NCBI RefSeq assembly: GCF_022605165.1
Contig: NC_063068.1
Location: forward strand, 3,844,001-3,908,000
Source of the DNA: Purpureocillium takamizusanense
Lineage: Eukaryota > Ascomycota > Sordariomycetes > Hypocreales > Ophiocordycipitaceae
Length of the DNA: 64,000 nt
Direction: 5' to 3'
The position numbers and the translations under genes are program-made. How positions within the stretch are numbered: the first letter of the stretch is position 1; each line of letters opens with the position of its first letter. Under the pieces are notes generated by a model. That model searched no databases. It was not told the DNA's origin and saw only the letters and a list, made by a program, of their open reading frames with translations. Below, in pieces: positions 47,572-57,842 of the stretch.

Positions 47572-48287
47572 TAGCGGTATTAACGTATCTGCTGTTGTTT
47601 TGCTATTGTAGCGTGGGACCTATTACAACGCCTTTCTTCTTGTTTCCCTTTCCTCTCCTGACATCATCACATTTAGAAACAATGTTGTGCATAACGGGGT
47701 ATACATCACGGATCAAGTACGGGCTATGGCGGGGCGAGCGAAGCTGTGGTATTAGGCGTCGAGCGAGTGCGAGGTACATCACAATATAAAGGGACCATGT
47801 TTGCGTCCTGCATGCAGCATTTAAGATCGTACCCCCTGCTCATATGGCGCCATCCCCATGTGTCCCTGGAAGACGAGACAATGGTGTTGCATAACAATCA
47901 CAGCTGCCAAGGACGACGAAATATATGTGAAGCATTGTCAATATTGTTTGCGATTTGGTAAATATGTTACACTGAAGGAAACACATCAGTCGATGATGTG
48001 CAACGCTGCAAGCTGCAGCATGATCGTTCACCAGGCCCAAAAGGGGGCGCGTCAAAGAAAAAGAATCGAAGATACATGAATGGAAAACCAAAATTCGATC
48101 ATCCAAGTGATTTGAAACAAATGTTCATAAGAGGCGGGCATCGTTGGTCATAAGAACGATTGAGGCAGCCCCGTCTTCCGATCGAGCTGCTCCGCCTCGA
48201 GGTCCCGAGAACTTTTCCCCCGAACGCCGACCGAGAAGCTTCCCAAAGGAGTTGTACAGTCAAGCTGTTCTAAACAGCGCTCTCGGA
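47572..48287. other. Convergent 3' intergenic region
   Basis: 716 bases between two gene ends. It is AT-richer than its surroundings and no gene was seen. Confidence 0.5.
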
Positions 48288-49928
48288 TCATTGAGGTGGC
48301 TGATAGGGTTTGTAACCTGGGTAGGCCTCATGAGTAGGTGACGGTTGGGGCTCGCTTGGCCGGCGATCAGAATTCCCCGGACGAGCGTATCCTGATGTGA
48401 AGTCGAAGCCTGAGTTGTTCCTGATCGGCGACTGAGGAGGAGACTGTGCAAGCCCAGGGCTGATTGGCGGTCTGGCTAGCGGGGGTGGTCGATGGTCCTG
48501 GCCTCGGTGACGCCCTGGAGCGGGAGGAAGCTGGCGATCAGGGGCTGGGGAGATGTGCCTGTCCGGGGGAGGAGCGGGGGAGTATGTTCGGTTCATCGGA
48601 GCAGGCGAGCCGTACCGTGGGGCCCCGTAGCCTTGCTCGCGAGGGGCAGGAGACGCCCTGGGAGACTGCCCGTACGATCCATCGTTGGGGGGACCGGGCG
48701 TTCGTCGCGGACCGGGTGAGTTGCGCATGCGAGGGTCCATGCCGTACGGAGGACGGCCACCCGCCACAGCGCCGTTGTCGCCCGTATTTTGATGCCTCAT
48801 ACCGTATCCATTCGGAGCGCCCTGGGGTGATCGTCGATCAAACTCATTCATATGAGCAGCCTCGGCTGGCATCTCAGCATAGCCCTGGTTCATATAGCGA
48901 TCCTGCCGCCCGGGAGCGGGTGATTGTCGACCCTGGCCCATGCCAGCAACAAGGGGTGGCACATATGTTTGATTCTGGGCGTCACCGATGTACCCTGAGG
49001 CGGGTGGGTGCTGGTTTGGCGTGCCACCAAGGGCCGGGTCGTCGTAGGGCTGGTCGAGACCAAAGCCGGATTCGCGATTGGCGGCCACGTTGTTGTAGCC
49101 AGGTTGACTTTGAGAGTACATGCCTAGGCTCTGCTGGCTCTGGCCAGGCGATAGACGGCCATGGCCTACGGCTTGCTGACTTTGGTTGGGAAGATAGCCA
49201 GTCGGGGCACCTCGAGGGTTGCCGTAAGGACTGTGACCCTCCATGCCCAAGGGGCTTGTCGGACCCGCAGATGGCGAAGCCAACGGCGGTTGCGCGGGAG
49301 TTGAATTGGGCGACTTCTTCAGCTGGTTCATCTCCATCTCTTCTTCTTCCACCCTTATGTTCTTAGACCCTGCGCCTTCCCAGCTGGGCATGTGAGGAAG
49401 AGCATCTTCACTACCCTTCTTCGAAACATCAAATTCGGCGTACTGGGGAGGCTCGTGTACCGGATGCTTGGAGACGGCGGGAGGGAAAGGAGCCTGCATG
49501 GGAGTCTGCTGCTGGTAGCCTTGACCGTGGTGCGGTGGGATGTAAGGCTCATCCAGGTACTTGTGGCGACGACCACCGGGCGGATCGCAGCAGCCACAAC
49601 AGTTCCCGCAGCACTTGAGGCATTGAAAGCAGCTGCAGCAGCAAGAGAGGCCGCAGCATGCGCAGCGAATGATGCACCAGGCGATGCCGAGGATGATGAG
49701 GCCGCCCACAACGATGACGGCGATGACGGGCCACTTGCAAAATGAGGCCTTCATACAATTATCCCAACTGGAGAAGGCTGTCTTGACGTCCGTTACCTTG
49801 CCTTGGGCGTCCGTTATGATGTCCCTCCGGGTCAGCCCAGCGACAACAGCGCGGGCGACGACGTCCTTGAGCTGGTCCACGACTCCGCCTTGCAGGCTCC
49901 TCGCCATGGCGACGTCGACTGACGGCAT
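48288..49928 (-). CDS. Fibroin-3-related single-pass membrane protein
   Basis: A single exon of 546 residues. After a short N-terminal part (MPSVDVAMARSLQ; then TAFSSWDNCMKASFCKWP) comes one transmembrane helix (about 66-88, VIAVIVVGGLIILGIAWCII). It is followed at once by a Cys-dense stretch (residues 89-114) likely to be palmitoylated or metal-binding. The rest is a long disordered Pro/Gly/Gln/Tyr-rich cytosolic tail with a PPQY motif at residues 160-163 and repeated Pro-Arg-Ser blocks. The N-terminal layout matches ascomycete proteins annotated as fibroin-3 related; their function is unknown. The ATG at 49928 is the first in frame and matches family starts. Convergent with the STIMATE gene. 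Confidence 0.82.
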   Translation of the reverse strand: MPSVDVAMARSLQGGVVDQLKDVVARAVVAGLTRRDIITDAQGKVTDVKTAFSSWDNCMKASFCKWPVIAVIVVGGLIILGIAWCIIRCACCGLSCCCSCFQCLKCCGNCCGCCDPPGGRRHKYLDEPYIPPHHGQGYQQQTPMQAPFPPAVSKHPVHEPPQYAEFDVSKKGSEDALPHMPSWEGAGSKNIRVEEEEMEMNQLKKSPNSTPAQPPLASPSAGPTSPLGMEGHSPYGNPRGAPTGYLPNQSQQAVGHGRLSPGQSQQSLGMYSQSQPGYNNVAANRESGFGLDQPYDDPALGGTPNQHPPASGYIGDAQNQTYVPPLVAGMGQGRQSPAPGRQDRYMNQGYAEMPAEAAHMNEFDRRSPQGAPNGYGMRHQNTGDNGAVAGGRPPYGMDPRMRNSPGPRRTPGPPNDGSYGQSPRASPAPREQGYGAPRYGSPAPMNRTYSPAPPPDRHISPAPDRQLPPAPGRHRGQDHRPPPLARPPISPGLAQSPPQSPIRNNSGFDFTSGYARPGNSDRRPSEPQPSPTHEAYPGYKPYQPPQ

Positions 49929-52497
49929 GTTGTCGTCACGTTTTTCGTCTCGCTCCTGTTGCAGGCATTCGAGGTGATTCGGTATTTACGAGCGAACTGT
50001 CGCTTGTGGTGAACGGTGGATGCCCTTAGTGGTTGGGGTTCGCGATGTCGTCAAAGGGTTCTCTGTAATTAGGCGGAGCGAGAGTCAGGTCGCCGGGCCG
50101 GTATGTGGAAGCGACGTGCAAATATGATGGTCGTGTATGGGGCTCGTGAAAGAAAGGTCTCGTGGCTCTGGGCTTGTCTGACCGACAAATGCAGAGGCTG
50201 CCCGCGTGAAAGAAGGTACGAGGAATTCGAGCTGCACAAACCCCCGAGGACGTGAACGGGGCCGAAAGAATAGAAGCGCGACAAGTTGAAAGAGCGATAT
50301 CGAGTCGGCACGGTGAAGCGAACGAGGGAACGAGCGAGGACTATGTCCAGCCGTGAAAGCGAGCGAAAGTCGTCCCGGAGCCACTGCCCGGCGTCGAGTG
50401 ACTCTGCCCTGTGTCGAGCGGGTGACCTCAGGTGGCACGAGGATGGGGGATGTACGAGATCGACGGATAGGAGCGAGGAGCGGTGATGGGTCGGACCGGT
50501 GGTGAGTGGCCCAGCGCCGTCCAGACAGTGTCTCACGCCCGGGTCGTTGTGAAACGGACGGGAGCTGGAGGGCTGTGCAAATTGAATTGCAAGTGCGGCT
50601 GGTTCCTGGTTCCTGAGTCCGTAGGTAGGTTGGTGGGTGGTGACCGCGCTTTGGGCCAGGCGGCTCTCCCACTGACGGCGAGGTTGGGGGGCACGTTTTT
50701 AGTGGTGGCGCATAAGCCGCTAGCGCCTTGTCGGCACGCGGTAGGGAGCGATTGAGGGTTCAATGGTGGAACAATGGCGGCATAGAGCCGAGTAAAAGGA
50801 GGGACGAGAAAGAAAAAGAAGGTCGGTCGTCTGTTTCCAAGCCGCTCGCTCGCCCGAAGAGGTGGGAAAGTCGCAAAACGAAAGCAAACTTGCCGCCAGA
50901 GAGGGGTCGGGAGAAAGAAGGGAAAGGGGAGAGACCGCCGAGGGACAGACGGGAAGGTGGGAAGCTGGAAGGGTCTGGTGTGGATGTCGTGCTTGAAAGG
51001 GAAAAAGAAGGAAGCGCTCGTCCCAGCTCCTGCCCATGGCTGAACTCTCTCCCCCACAGCCTTGCAGCCAAGCATGCAAGCCTCTCCAGGCCAGGTTCCT
51101 CACATTGTCCGCCACAATGCGTCTCCTCCGCTTTTGCAAACACGCTCACGCGGGCGGCCCTCGCAAAGGTACGGGGCGCGGATGGATTTCAGTGATTTTC
51201 AGACGCGCAACAATGGCCGTGTAGCGTCCGGTCTGTGTGTTCATTCGTCCATTCCGCCCCCTGCCAAGTACTGCCGACGATAGAGAGCCGAAGGTGGAGC
51301 CCACGGCGCCCTCGCGTATTGGGATCCCCTGATCGACTTGCCCTGCAGAGAAAAGCAAGGCCCGGCGCCGCTGGTCAATCCCAATATGGGAACCACGAGT
51401 CTAAAAAGGAAGAGTTTTATGTGGATGCCTCGTTGAAGCGGTCCGGCGCCGGTTTGTAGCGCGATGGCATCGTGGGCGGACAAGAGAGTGTCTGTCTCCC
51501 AACGACGGTAGATGGCTGGCATTACGATTGAGGTGCATACGAATCCTGATTACGCGCGCACGTTGCGCATAATGGTCCGCCGGGGGGCGGTTTGTTCCGC
51601 TTTCGTGCGGTCGAGGCCAGCCATGGAAGCACGGGTCGCGCGACCCCAGCTGCCGCGGCGGGCGGCGTCAGGGGTCTGGCATGCGGTTCCTTTCGCCTTT
51701 CCGTGGTTCTGACGAGTGCCATCAGCCTCGGCGTGACGCACTCATTTCTCTCTGGCGGCCACTCTTCTAGCATTTTGCTTACCCGAGCGCAAAAAGCGGT
51801 TGTCCGCCTCGTGGCGCATCAGCCCTGGCTGCGCCTCTTGGGTAACTAACTGGCCTGTCATAGTATTTCGGATCGTGATGGGGAAGATAGTCATGATGGG
51901 ACAGGTTGTCGACGTAATCTGAAAATCCAACGCCATTATCAATATGCGATTTGACATCCACGAAAACAGGTGGCCCCACCGGTCCACGGCGTCTCTACTG
52001 GATATCGGCCGTATGGTGAGTGTTAAGTGGCATTGAACCCTTCTGACAGGGCTGCTGGGTTCATGAACAAAAGTTTCTCGGCTTCCGGACAGGGCAAGTT
52101 GGTACTGGCAAGGTATCCTTCCTTAGTGTAATCCCGTACAGTTTGGTCAAACGAGCCTTTATGACATGTCAAGACTGGCTAAAGTCCGATTTGCTCTAGC
52201 TGCGCAGAGTAGATTGTTGCCGCCCGAAGCCAAAGCTCGAGACCGTTACATGCAACCAGGCGCTGGGCCCCCACGACCTATCCAAACGCCGCAATCGCAA
52301 CAAGTGTATGTCCGCAACACAAAGCGATCATGTAGCAATTTCTTCATATATGGTATCGTTCACAGTCCATTACCGTAGCATCCGCCAAATGAAACAAAGC
52401 AAGAAAATATGAGGCCGTTACAGTGCCCCCGTAACGCCAGCCACATCGACACTCAACCGTTCGTTTTCAACAACGCACGTTCCCGTCCGCGATGCCC
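49929..52497. other. Intergenic region
   Basis: About 2.6 kb. The part near 50730-51010 is purine-rich on the plus strand (pyrimidine-rich in the direction of the fibroin-3-related gene), as expected of a fungal promoter/leader. Several frames of up to about 195 codons occur but none is protein-like. A gtaggtaggt motif lies at 50621-50633. Confidence 0.5.
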
Positions 52498-53079
52498 TTA
52501 CTTGCCAGGGGGCGGGCCAGGAGGCGGAGAGAAATTGCCTTCGCGTTGGTACGTGTTGGGGGGTTGCTGGACACCGTACTGCTGGCCCTGCTGCTGGCCG
52601 TAGTAGCCGTCATTGGGGTTGAATGTGGTGCCTGTGTACTGGGGGTGCTGCTGGCCGTAGGCAGGTGGAGGGTTGGCGTAGCCTCCGGGCTGCTGGTTCC
52701 AGCCTTGCTGCTGGTACTGCTGGTCATAGCCCTGCTGCTGGTTGTATCCCGTCTGGTAGTTGTTCATCTCGTGGCCGTTCTGGCCATACTTGCCGGCGGG
52801 CGCCATCCATCCGGTGCCGTACATGGGTTGCGCGCCACGGCGGCGGCGACGACGGGCAACACAACTGCGCATAGCGTTAGACGCCTGCGGGTTTCAATTG
52901 ACGGCGGGTGGATGGATCATTTCAAATACTTACGTGCAAGACAGGAGGATGAGGAGGCAGAAGAAGATGATGGCTCCGACCACGACCCACCGGCCCCAGT
53001 CGTACCACCTGCTGTTGTAGCAGTAGCCGTAGCCGTTGCAATAGTAGCGTTTGGCGAGCTCGCCTGACGTAGGCGCCAT
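52498..53079 (-). CDS. RCR-type membrane protein (chitin synthesis regulation/Congo red resistance)
   Basis: Two exons (53079-52934 and 52864-52498; 69-nt intron with GTAAGT and GCGCAG ends) encode 170 residues. A short Cys/Tyr-rich lumenal N-terminus (AKRYYCNGYGYC) leads to SRWYDWGRWVVVGAIIF, starting one transmembrane helix (about 31-48). Next come a basic patch VARRRRRRGAQPMYGTGWM and a Gln/Tyr/Pro-rich cytosolic tail with a PPAY motif at residues 115-118. Yeast Rcr1/Rcr2 share this plan; they act on endosome-to-plasma-membrane sorting, affect chitin deposition and bind the Rsp5 ubiquitin ligase through PY motifs. The exon junction keeps phase and rejoins SCT to CVARRR, so the model is firm. 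Confidence 0.9.
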
Positions 53080-54364
53080 TGCGAAAGATTGTTGTCGCGG
53101 CGATCGCGCTTCGCGAGACGAGACGGGGAGTTTTGCGAAGATGATGAAACGTCAATGGAGCGGAGATGCTGGTCGCCTGTGGCGATGTAGAATTTCGTCA
53201 CCGGATGACGTGTTTGAGGGCGCACCGCGTGTCCGGAGCTTCGGTGGGGACGGCCCAAAAGCAAGGGCGGCGACGATGAGCGACTTCCTCAAGTCAGAGA
53301 GAGCGAGCGCGCAACGGCTGCTGGAGAACTGTGCCCTGATGGAAATCACCTGAGCTGAGGCTTGACGGTGCGTTCGGTCGAGGGAGACGCAAGGTCAGGG
53401 AAAGAGTCCGTGTGTGCGATTGATGACGAGGAGAAAATTGCCAGTCGAGCGAGAGGTTAATATGTGTGTACCACCAGTCTGGGCAAAGTGGCTTTTTAAG
53501 ATGGGTGGGCGCTGGGCACCTGCGCGCCGGATGCAGGCTCAGCCGCAGTGGACAGCCCCGGCTACTAGGCACCTCGTACTCGCCGGACGGCGCAAATGTG
53601 CGAGTAGTGGCAGTACGGGCTGCACAGTACCTACAGTACCCCGTTAGCATGATCCCAGCCAAGGCACAGTATCAAGGTCTAGTACGGTACGAGCCAGTAA
53701 GTTAGTCGTGGTCGCCCGACGAAAAGAGACAATCAGCCCGGCTTGGCTTACTGACTTCGTGGCCCGGCCGTCCGACCACCACAAGACGAGCGACCGCTCG
53801 ATACCTAGTAGTAGGTACGTTAGTAAGGTACGCAGATAGGCAGGCCCGGCGTGGGCCCAACGAAGGCCGGAGGGAGGGCGAGCTGACCGCACAGGCCGTG
53901 CACCGCCCTGCCGTCAACAGGACACACGATTGAGACGCCGCCACGACCGAGGACACGTCTGGCGGTCTGCAGGGCCTGTTCCAAATTACAGACCTGTAAC
54001 CCGTGTCGGCGTACTTTTCGTACAGACAGCATCACGGTGCTCGCCCGTGCCGAAGGTTGCGATGCAGTGCAGCTCGTGGTTGCGTCGCACCAGATCTCGT
54101 TTCCCCCGTTCTTCGCACCAGATTGCGCCTACACCCTGCAGCCGCGACACTGCGTCGCTGCCTCGCTCCATCCAACGCAGCGCAGCGCAGCGTCTGGCCG
54201 ATCCTCCTCCTTTCGTTTTGCAGCGGCCGTTGGGTGTGGAGGCGAATTAGAGTTGGCTCGGCAAGCGGGCAGGCTCCCCCAGCTTCGCCAGCGAGCGCCT
54301 CCGCCGCCCCAGCAGGTGGGCGGGCGGGCCCACGCGCCGCCCTGGTGAACAAACATTGGAAATT

Positions 54365-54388
54365 GGTGGTGGTGGTGGTGGTGGTGGT
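54365..54388. repeat. (GGT)8 trinucleotide repeat
   Basis: Eight perfect GGT units, intergenic, 141 bases upstream of an (ACG)10 run. Confidence 0.88.
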
Positions 54389-54529
54389 GGGTGATTCCAC
54401 AGTGGCTGTGCGCTGTCGAAGCGGCGAATCACATGCGGGTGCTGCGCCATCCTTTCGTGGCCTTGTTGCGGGGACCAGGCGGACCCTCGTCATCATCGTC
54501 GTTCGTTCCCATCCCCCGCTGTCTGTCCC

Positions 54530-54559
<30 letters not shown>
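54530..54559. repeat. (ACG)10 trinucleotide repeat
   Basis: Ten perfect ACG units in intergenic DNA. Confidence 0.88.
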
Positions 54560-54560
<1 letters not shown>

Positions 54561-56036
54561 GACGCCTCACCGCGCCATCGGCAGCCCAGCGACTTGTTGC
54601 CCCAGGCACGGGGCGGCTCTGTCGGTCAGGGTTGTTTCCGTTCACCGATACTACACACGCACATACGTGAGTCGTTGAATACGCATCGAGGCCACGGCAA
54701 AGGACGACAGGACGGGTGCTGTTTCTGCAGTCTGTCTCAGTCGCATTGACAACTCTGATACATCTCGATCTACGAAAGTAACTAGCGTCAGCGGGCGGGC
54801 ACTCCTGTGAACAAAGTCGTGAATCAGTGGCCACACCCACCCTGCGGCGGCTGGGGTTGGCTCCGTGAACCGCGACCTTTTAGACTCTTGGCTCGCGCCG
54901 CCGGTTGGCTCACTGCCTCAGGTGCTTTGTGGGAAGAGCGTCTCTGCCTTTCGTACGCGCCCGCCGTCGCGGGCACGAATTCGCGAGCCCCTCGCATGAA
55001 GTCATTTTGCCCTTCTCGGAAGCATGGGGCGCCGCCCGTCACGCCGTCCAGGATCTTCGCCCCGCCACATCGCTGCACGTAGGTTGGGGCCGGACCCTGA
55101 GGAGCACCACCACCACGGCAGCTTGCCTTGCTTGCCTGGTCCCGGCCCTGATACTCGGCCCAAGAGGTTCCGGCCCAGCGGCGCACGCAGGTGCAGTCCC
55201 CTCCCTGTACGTAGCCGTAGCCGCAAGGGAAAGAGCAGATGCATCACGACCAACAATCTGGTGTCCCGCCTGGGTGCCCAATGCAGGTCCATCAATGAGT
55301 TGGGTATGAGTTGGGTATAACGTATTATACGCCCTCCAAATCCTGCTGAATCCGCTCGGCTTCTTCTCAAACATGATGCGTTTGTTGACCTATGGCCTCC
55401 GCTTTGTAAGAGGACTTCAGAAGATACGAGGGACAGTGCATACAGGGGGGAAACGGCCGCGCCGGCATCAAAAGCCGCGCGGTGATGGATCAGTGAGGCA
55501 GCCGGTGCGCCATAGGAAGTACGTCAGTAACTATGTGAGGCGAGAATATGGCCGTCCCGTCGTCCATAATCTCCATCGACCTTGAGGAGGCTCATCAAGT
55601 GCTCCATTCCGCTTCTTGGCCGGGTAGCCGGCGCCAGATCGCCCCTCTAACTCCGAGGCGGACTTGATGTGTATCTGCGCCTCTAACAGAAATTACAAAT
55701 TCTCTCCAGCAGCGCGCCTTTTCGCGCAGCTGACAGCCTCCTCGGGAATCTGAATATCGGTCCTGGGTGCCCATGTGCTACTACACTCCTGCGCTGCGTG
55801 AGAGGATGACGTCTTCCACCAGCCGTCACTGCCAGACCCCTGCTCCCACTTACATACGTCACAAATCACGGTCATGTAAAAGCCCATGGACCGTGAACCT
55901 CGAACACTGCGGTGGTCAACTAGACCTGCTCGTGACCGAACGTGCGCGCAAAGTTCGCAGACGATGTATCAAGGAGTCCAAAGTAAACTTTGTTCCCAAC
56001 CGATGCCCCAAAGACTCAGCCATCAGCCAAATCATT

Positions 56037-56075
56037 CGCACCAAATCGCATCAAAAGCGGCTCCGATTTGGTGCG
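56037..56075. repeat. Perfect 12-bp inverted repeat (hairpin)
   Basis: The left arm cgcaccaaatcg (56037-56048) and right arm cgatttggtgcg (56064-56075) are exactly complementary, separated by 15 bases. There is no T-tract after it and no neighbouring gene within 1 kb, so its role is open: stem-loop of a non-coding RNA, a palindromic protein-binding site, or chance. Confidence 0.7.
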
Positions 56076-57143
56076 CATGGGCATGGTACTCGGAAACGCA
56101 ACGATTTTTTGGGGGGCAGGGATGTGAGGACAACAGTAAGCACACACAAGGTGATCCCTGCCTGTGTGTGCGGCGAGTGGGTGGCAAGCCTTCTAGAAGG
56201 ACAGTACCACGGACACGACGTCACCATCGCCCTTCTCCGAGTGTTTGAGAAATGGCTTGAGCGTCACAGCCACAGGGACTTGTTCATACCGCATGGGAAT
56301 ACGTAGGAAAGTCTCCAAACGCATCACCAACCTGTCTGTCGTGGACCGATATGTCTCCGTACAATGAAGTAACCCCCCACCTTTGGTCTTGCAACTCTCG
56401 GCACTAGAGCGATCCCCACCGCCATCCCGTGTTATCGCCGGACCCCCGAGCCCATAGTCACTGTTTCGTCAAGTGAAATGCACAAAGGCCATCAATAGGC
56501 TTAGGTATTAAGGCTGAATTGGCAGTACTGTACATTTGGCAATAGCCGCTCTCGCCCCTCCGCGGCGGATGCCCTACAAGAGCAAATACGCTGGTTCATG
56601 CCCGGTTGGTACGTAGGTATTCGTGCTCCCACACTCGGGTGGCCCCCTCTCATGCGACGGCGCAAGGCCGCTCCTAAAGGCCGAGAGGGAGCAAGACCAC
56701 AAAACTCATAAGACGGGCTGCCAGGTTTCGCTGCGGTGCTGGGGCGTCCGGCACCGTTGTCCAGCAACGCCTGCCAGTGCAACCGGGAGGATGCAATCGA
56801 CTAGTAAGAGAGAAAAACAAAGCGTCATGATTGATCATTGTTGCACAGGGTGCTCCGATCCTTGTCCTCCGCCGTTCCCTAGCGGTGACTCCGCTTTGTC
56901 GGTATTACTCGTTTCGTAGGTTCAGGCCGTAGGTCGTTATCAATAGTCGTCATCTTGTTGCTTTTGGTCACCAGCCCTCCCAAAACGGGTAGGAAAGATG
57001 GCAAAGGTATCTGAGGAAACCGTGTTGTCAAGCCGGAAACGCCGAACATCCACAAGCAAGTAAAAAAAGAGGCCCTGGGCTCTATGGGCAAGTAAAACAG
57101 AGGGAAACAGGCAGAACCGAGCCGCTCCGATCGGATAGGACGA

Positions 57144-57842
57144 TTAAAGACCGGACTTGGGGAACGAGTAGCGGTTTCGCCGCACCTCCTCGGCGGCCCG
57201 CAGATTGCGCTCCGCCGCTTGCTGGGCCTGCTGCTTGGCCGCCAGAGCGTTGATCTTCTCGCGGGCCTTCATGAGGCTGCTGTTGTCCTGCTGCTTAATC
57301 TTGGCGCGGATGTCGTAGAGAGCCATGAGCGTGCTGGCCCGCTCGAGGTCATCATCGACCTACATGACGTGACACCTGTCAGTCTCCGCAAAAGAACCCT
57401 AGCATCGGGATCGCCCTTACGTCCGAGTCCACCCGGCGGGGAGTCCCCGGGATCGAGCTGGTCGCGGAGCCGGGGCGCGAACCGGACGAGTTGATGAGAA
57501 TGCGGCGGCCCAGCTTGTCGAACTTGGGCGGCACGCCGCCCTCGGCGGACCAAGTCCGCTTCATGGACGAGGAAGGTCGCGACTGGGTCTGCTGTAGCTG
57601 AGACTGGGCTTGAGTCTGAATAGCGCTCGCGACGGCGGACTCTGGCTTGACGACGTCGGTCCTCATGGTGGGAATGTTCGCGTTGACTATGGCAGCCGCG
57701 GCCTCGGGTTCCTGTAGTTTGCGGGATGCCATCAGTCAGCCGTGGCATTATCTACGTGGGATGGAGCCAAGAGAAGGAGACGAACCGCAGCTCCAAGGTT
57801 GCTCAGGTCGGCGAGCACCTGGGACAACTGGATGCTCTCCAT
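57144..57842 (-). CDS. Small coiled-coil protein of unknown function
   Basis: Three exons (57842-57786, 57711-57421 and 57359-57144; introns 74 and 61 nt, GTTCGT...ACAG and GTAAGG...GTAG) give 187 residues, all junctions in phase 0. It begins MESIQLSQVLADLSNLGAA, has a central Ser/Pro-rich stretch containing PPKFDKLGRRILINSSGSRP and SSIPGTPRRVDSD, and ends with a likely coiled coil (LERASTLMALYDIRAKIKQQ, then INALAAKQQAQQAAERNLRA) and a basic tail. I do not recognise a named family, though the layout (short helix, basic linker, coiled coil) and the clean splice signals argue for a real conserved protein. No signal peptide or membrane span. It could be a structural or cytoskeletal component; that is a guess. 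Confidence 0.75.

Larger units (their letters stand above)
53080..57143. other. 4-kb gene-free region
   Basis: No supported gene. Frames such as 54003-54749 and 55773-56306 lack domains or convincing composition. It contains dispersed taggta/gtac motifs (53620-53840), a (GGT)8 run (54365-54388), an (ACG)10 run (54530-54559) and a perfect 12-bp inverted repeat at 56037-56075. Confidence 0.5.

Noticed and set aside
47076..47789. 237-codon frame in the STIMATE exon
   Set aside because: It is an alternative frame of the second exon; the frame giving membrane helices is clearly the coding one.
54003..54749. 248-codon plus-strand frame
   Set aside because: It runs through the GGT and ACG simple repeats and its translation is low-complexity without conserved motifs.
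55773..56306. Possible gene of about 177 codons
   Set aside because: The C-terminal part looks slightly protein-like, but I recognise no family, see no splice partners, and the frame contains the perfect inverted repeat.
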